A stretch of 6,693 bases of DNA from an uncultured Oscillospiraceae bacterium (lineage in GTDB: Bacteria > Bacillota > Clostridia > Oscillospirales > Acutalibacteraceae), in the NCBI GenBank assembly GCA_902462665.1, contig CABQCM010000077.1, positions 1 through 6,693 on the forward strand, read 5' to 3'. Positions 4,970 through 6,693 of the stretch are shown one piece after another. Below the pieces are notes generated by a model. It made no database searches. It had not been told where the DNA came from and saw only the letters and a program-made list of their open reading frames with translations. The translations under genes and the position numbers were made by a program. The stretch's first letter is position 1. Every line of letters starts with the position of its first letter.

Positions 4970-6693
4970 TTAGTCGATCATTTGCAGGAGGCGATAGCTG
5001 CGTTGCACAAACTCTTCCCTCTCTTTTTCATCCAGTTCACCCAGCGACATGAGACCAAGGTCGAACATCTGCCGGCAGATCAAGGCCGCTTCTTCGCGCT
5101 TGGACTCCACGCCGGCCAACAGCAAAAGGCGGGCAGCCAAGGGATGAGAGCGATTGACGGTTAAAATATATTCTTTCGGTATCTCCATTCCCTGCTGGCC
5201 ATACATCTTTTGCATCTGTTGGAGCCGTCGGGTATACTCTGGAAGAGAAAGCAGAGCAGGTAGATTTTCTTCGTTTAAATGCTCCACCTTGACCTCAATT
5301 TTATGCTCGGACAGAGTCGTTACAAAAAGCTCGCGCAGAGCGGCTGCTTCTCCCTCGTCCACACTTTTTCCGGTCTTGAATCCTTCGGGCAGCTCGGCGG
5401 TAACGCATACAAAGCGCCAAGAGGAATCCTTCATTTCAAACATCTGCGAGAAGGGCAAATCAATGGGATGCTCCATCTGCGCCACGCGAATCCCATGCGA
5501 GCCATACAGCCCGATGGCTGCCGACTGCTGAACGTGGTTGTCGGTATAATAGAGTGTTTTTTCCTTACCATCCTCCTGAGCATCGGCAAACCACTCGTTC
5601 AGGGTATGGAAGTCGCCCTCGGTCGTCTTCCAAAGGGTGATGTCCTGCATCCGATCGAAAAACTTGGAATCGCGCAGGCAGCCGTATTTCACCAGGACAT
5701 GAATATCCTCCCAATACTTCTCATACTGTTCGCGGCTGTTTTCAAAAATGGAGTGCAGCTTGTCCGAAACCTTTTTGGAAATAAAGGCGGCGATTTTGGA
5801 CACCGTTCCATCGTTTTGTAGAAAACTGCGGGAGACATTAATGGGAATATCCGGGCAGTCGATGACTCCTTTGAGTACCGTAAGGAACTCCGGCAGGATT
5901 TCTTTGATGTTATCCGCCACAAAAACCCGATTATAATACAGCTTAATCTGACCTACATCCATCAGATTGCGATCGTCCCGCAAGCGGGGGAAGTAAATGA
6001 TGGACTTTAACTGGAAGGGGGAATCGACATTCAGATGAATCCAAAACAGCGGATCGTCCACATCGTGAAAGACCTCACGGTAAAACTGCCGGTATTCCTC
6101 GTCCGTGCATTCCTTGGCTGGTTTCATCCACAGCGGGGTGGTGGTATTCAGCGGCTTTGCCTCTTCTCCATCCACCGGATTCTCCGGAGTGGTCAGAAAA
6201 ATTTCAAAGGGGAGAAAAGAGCAATATTTGCATATCGTTTCCCGCACAAGGGCAACATCCAAAAACTCCTCACCATCCGGCCCAATATGCAGCGTCAGCG
6301 TAGTGCCGCGGCGCTCACGCGTTCCCTCTCCGATCTCGTACTGGGAACTGCCGTCGCTAATCCATCGCACCGGCTGTGCGTCCGGTCGATAGGACAAGGT
6401 ATCGATTTCAACCGACTCGGAAACCATGAACACCGAATAAAATCCCAAGCCAAAATGACCGATAATGCCGCCGTCCTGGCCCTCTTTATATTGTTCCATA
6501 AAGTCAACTGCGCCCGAAAAAGCAACCTGAGCAATGTATTCCCTGACCTCCTCCTGCGTCATTCCCAGACCGGAGTCCTCGATTACCAGGGTTTTATTTT
6601 CCTTGTCCACCGAGACACGAATACAAAAAGGCGCGGCGTCATCCGGCTCGGCCTGTCCCATGGCAATCAGCCGTTCCAGCTTATACATCGCGT
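4970..6693 (-). CDS. htpG: Hsp90-family molecular chaperone HtpG (N-terminus outside window)
   Basis: This is the cytosolic ATP-dependent chaperone that remodels client proteins as a dimer. The frame is open to the window edge. The first ATG in it (6688) is internal: the preceding codons read D-A, matching the family's NA-DA helix, so some 35-40 residues are missing. Counting from that Met, the GHKL ATPase motifs are DSGLGM at 38-43 and the lid/glycine motif IGHFGLGFYS at 76-85, followed by GTTLTLHI. The middle domain includes LFWIHLNVDSPFQL, YYNRVFVADN and NVSRSFLQND, the last carrying the Arg that contacts the ATP gamma-phosphate. The C-terminal part is compact, giving a total of roughly 610 residues, normal for bacterial HtpG. 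The stop is TAA at 4972-4970. No convincing terminator lies in the 97 nt before the next gene, so some read-through is possible. Confidence 0.96.
   Translation of the reverse strand, partial: AMYKLERLIAMGQAEPDDAAPFCIRVSVDKENKTLVIEDSGLGMTQEEVREYIAQVAFSGAVDFMEQYKEGQDGGIIGHFGLGFYSVFMVSESVEIDTLSYRPDAQPVRWISDGSSQYEIGEGTRERRGTTLTLHIGPDGEEFLDVALVRETICKYCSFLPFEIFLTTPENPVDGEEAKPLNTTTPLWMKPAKECTDEEYRQFYREVFHDVDDPLFWIHLNVDSPFQLKSIIYFPRLRDDRNLMDVGQIKLYYNRVFVADNIKEILPEFLTVLKGVIDCPDIPINVSRSFLQNDGTVSKIAAFISKKVSDKLHSIFENSREQYEKYWEDIHVLVKYGCLRDSKFFDRMQDITLWKTTEGDFHTLNEWFADAQEDGKEKTLYYTDNHVQQSAAIGLYGSHGIRVAQMEHPIDLPFSQMFEMKDSSWRFVCVTAELPEGFKTGKSVDEGEAAALRELFVTTLSEHKIEVKVEHLNEENLPALLSLPEYTRRLQQMQKMYGQQGMEIPKEYILTVNRSHPLAARLLLLAGVESKREEAALICRQMFDLGLMSLGELDEKEREEFVQRSYRLLQMID

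Noticed and set aside
4916..4973. CGATTTAG repeated at 4916-4923 and 4966-4973
   Set aside because: Only 8 bp, one copy overlapping the htpG stop codon; no other sign of an element or site, so probably chance.
1..6693. CRISPR arrays, tRNA or rRNA genes, insertion sequences, attachment sites
   Set aside because: No regularly spaced repeats, no cloverleaf-like or rRNA stretches, no transposase or integrase motifs were seen on either strand.

Overview
The window carries six genes, all on the minus strand, so the biological order runs from high to low coordinates. The likely host is an anaerobic Firmicute of the Clostridia type. The reasons are strong AGGAGG/AAAGGAG ribosome sites, a GC-rich but Clostridia-like gene style, an HtpG of clostridial/Bacteroidetes appearance, and a BcrA/BadF-type activator, a family tied to oxygen-sensitive enzymes. 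This placement is an inference; no marker gene is present.

Region 1 (6693-4970) is the Hsp90 chaperone HtpG, cut at its N-terminus by the window edge. Region 2 (4872-4525) is a small XRE-type helix-turn-helix regulator. It has a TATAAT box inside a perfect 12-bp palindrome and is closed by a strong 15-bp-stem terminator (4450-4483). Region 3 (4449-4270) is a promoter and leader region with a weak promoter, a repeated octamer and a small terminator-like hairpin.

Region 4 (4269-1) is the unusual part. It is a tight operon-like run of four genes: a half-length ketosynthase-like protein with Leu where the active-site Cys should be; an FabD-like acyltransferase with Ser and His kept but the malonate-binding Arg apparently lost; a complete three-domain dikinase of the rifampicin phosphotransferase/PEP-synthase type; and the start of a BcrA/BadF-family ATPase that normally activates iron-sulfur 2-hydroxyacyl-CoA dehydratases or benzoyl-CoA reductases. 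The last gene runs off the left edge, so the operon continues.

The combination suggests an anaerobic acyl/polyketide-like pathway. In it a chain would be handled by a non-canonical ketosynthase partner and acyltransferase, phosphorylated by the dikinase, and further processed by an ATP-primed radical dehydratase or reductase encoded beyond the window. No acyl carrier protein, active ketosynthase or dehydratase is visible here, so the pathway is a hypothesis. I do not recognise this gene set as a described cluster.
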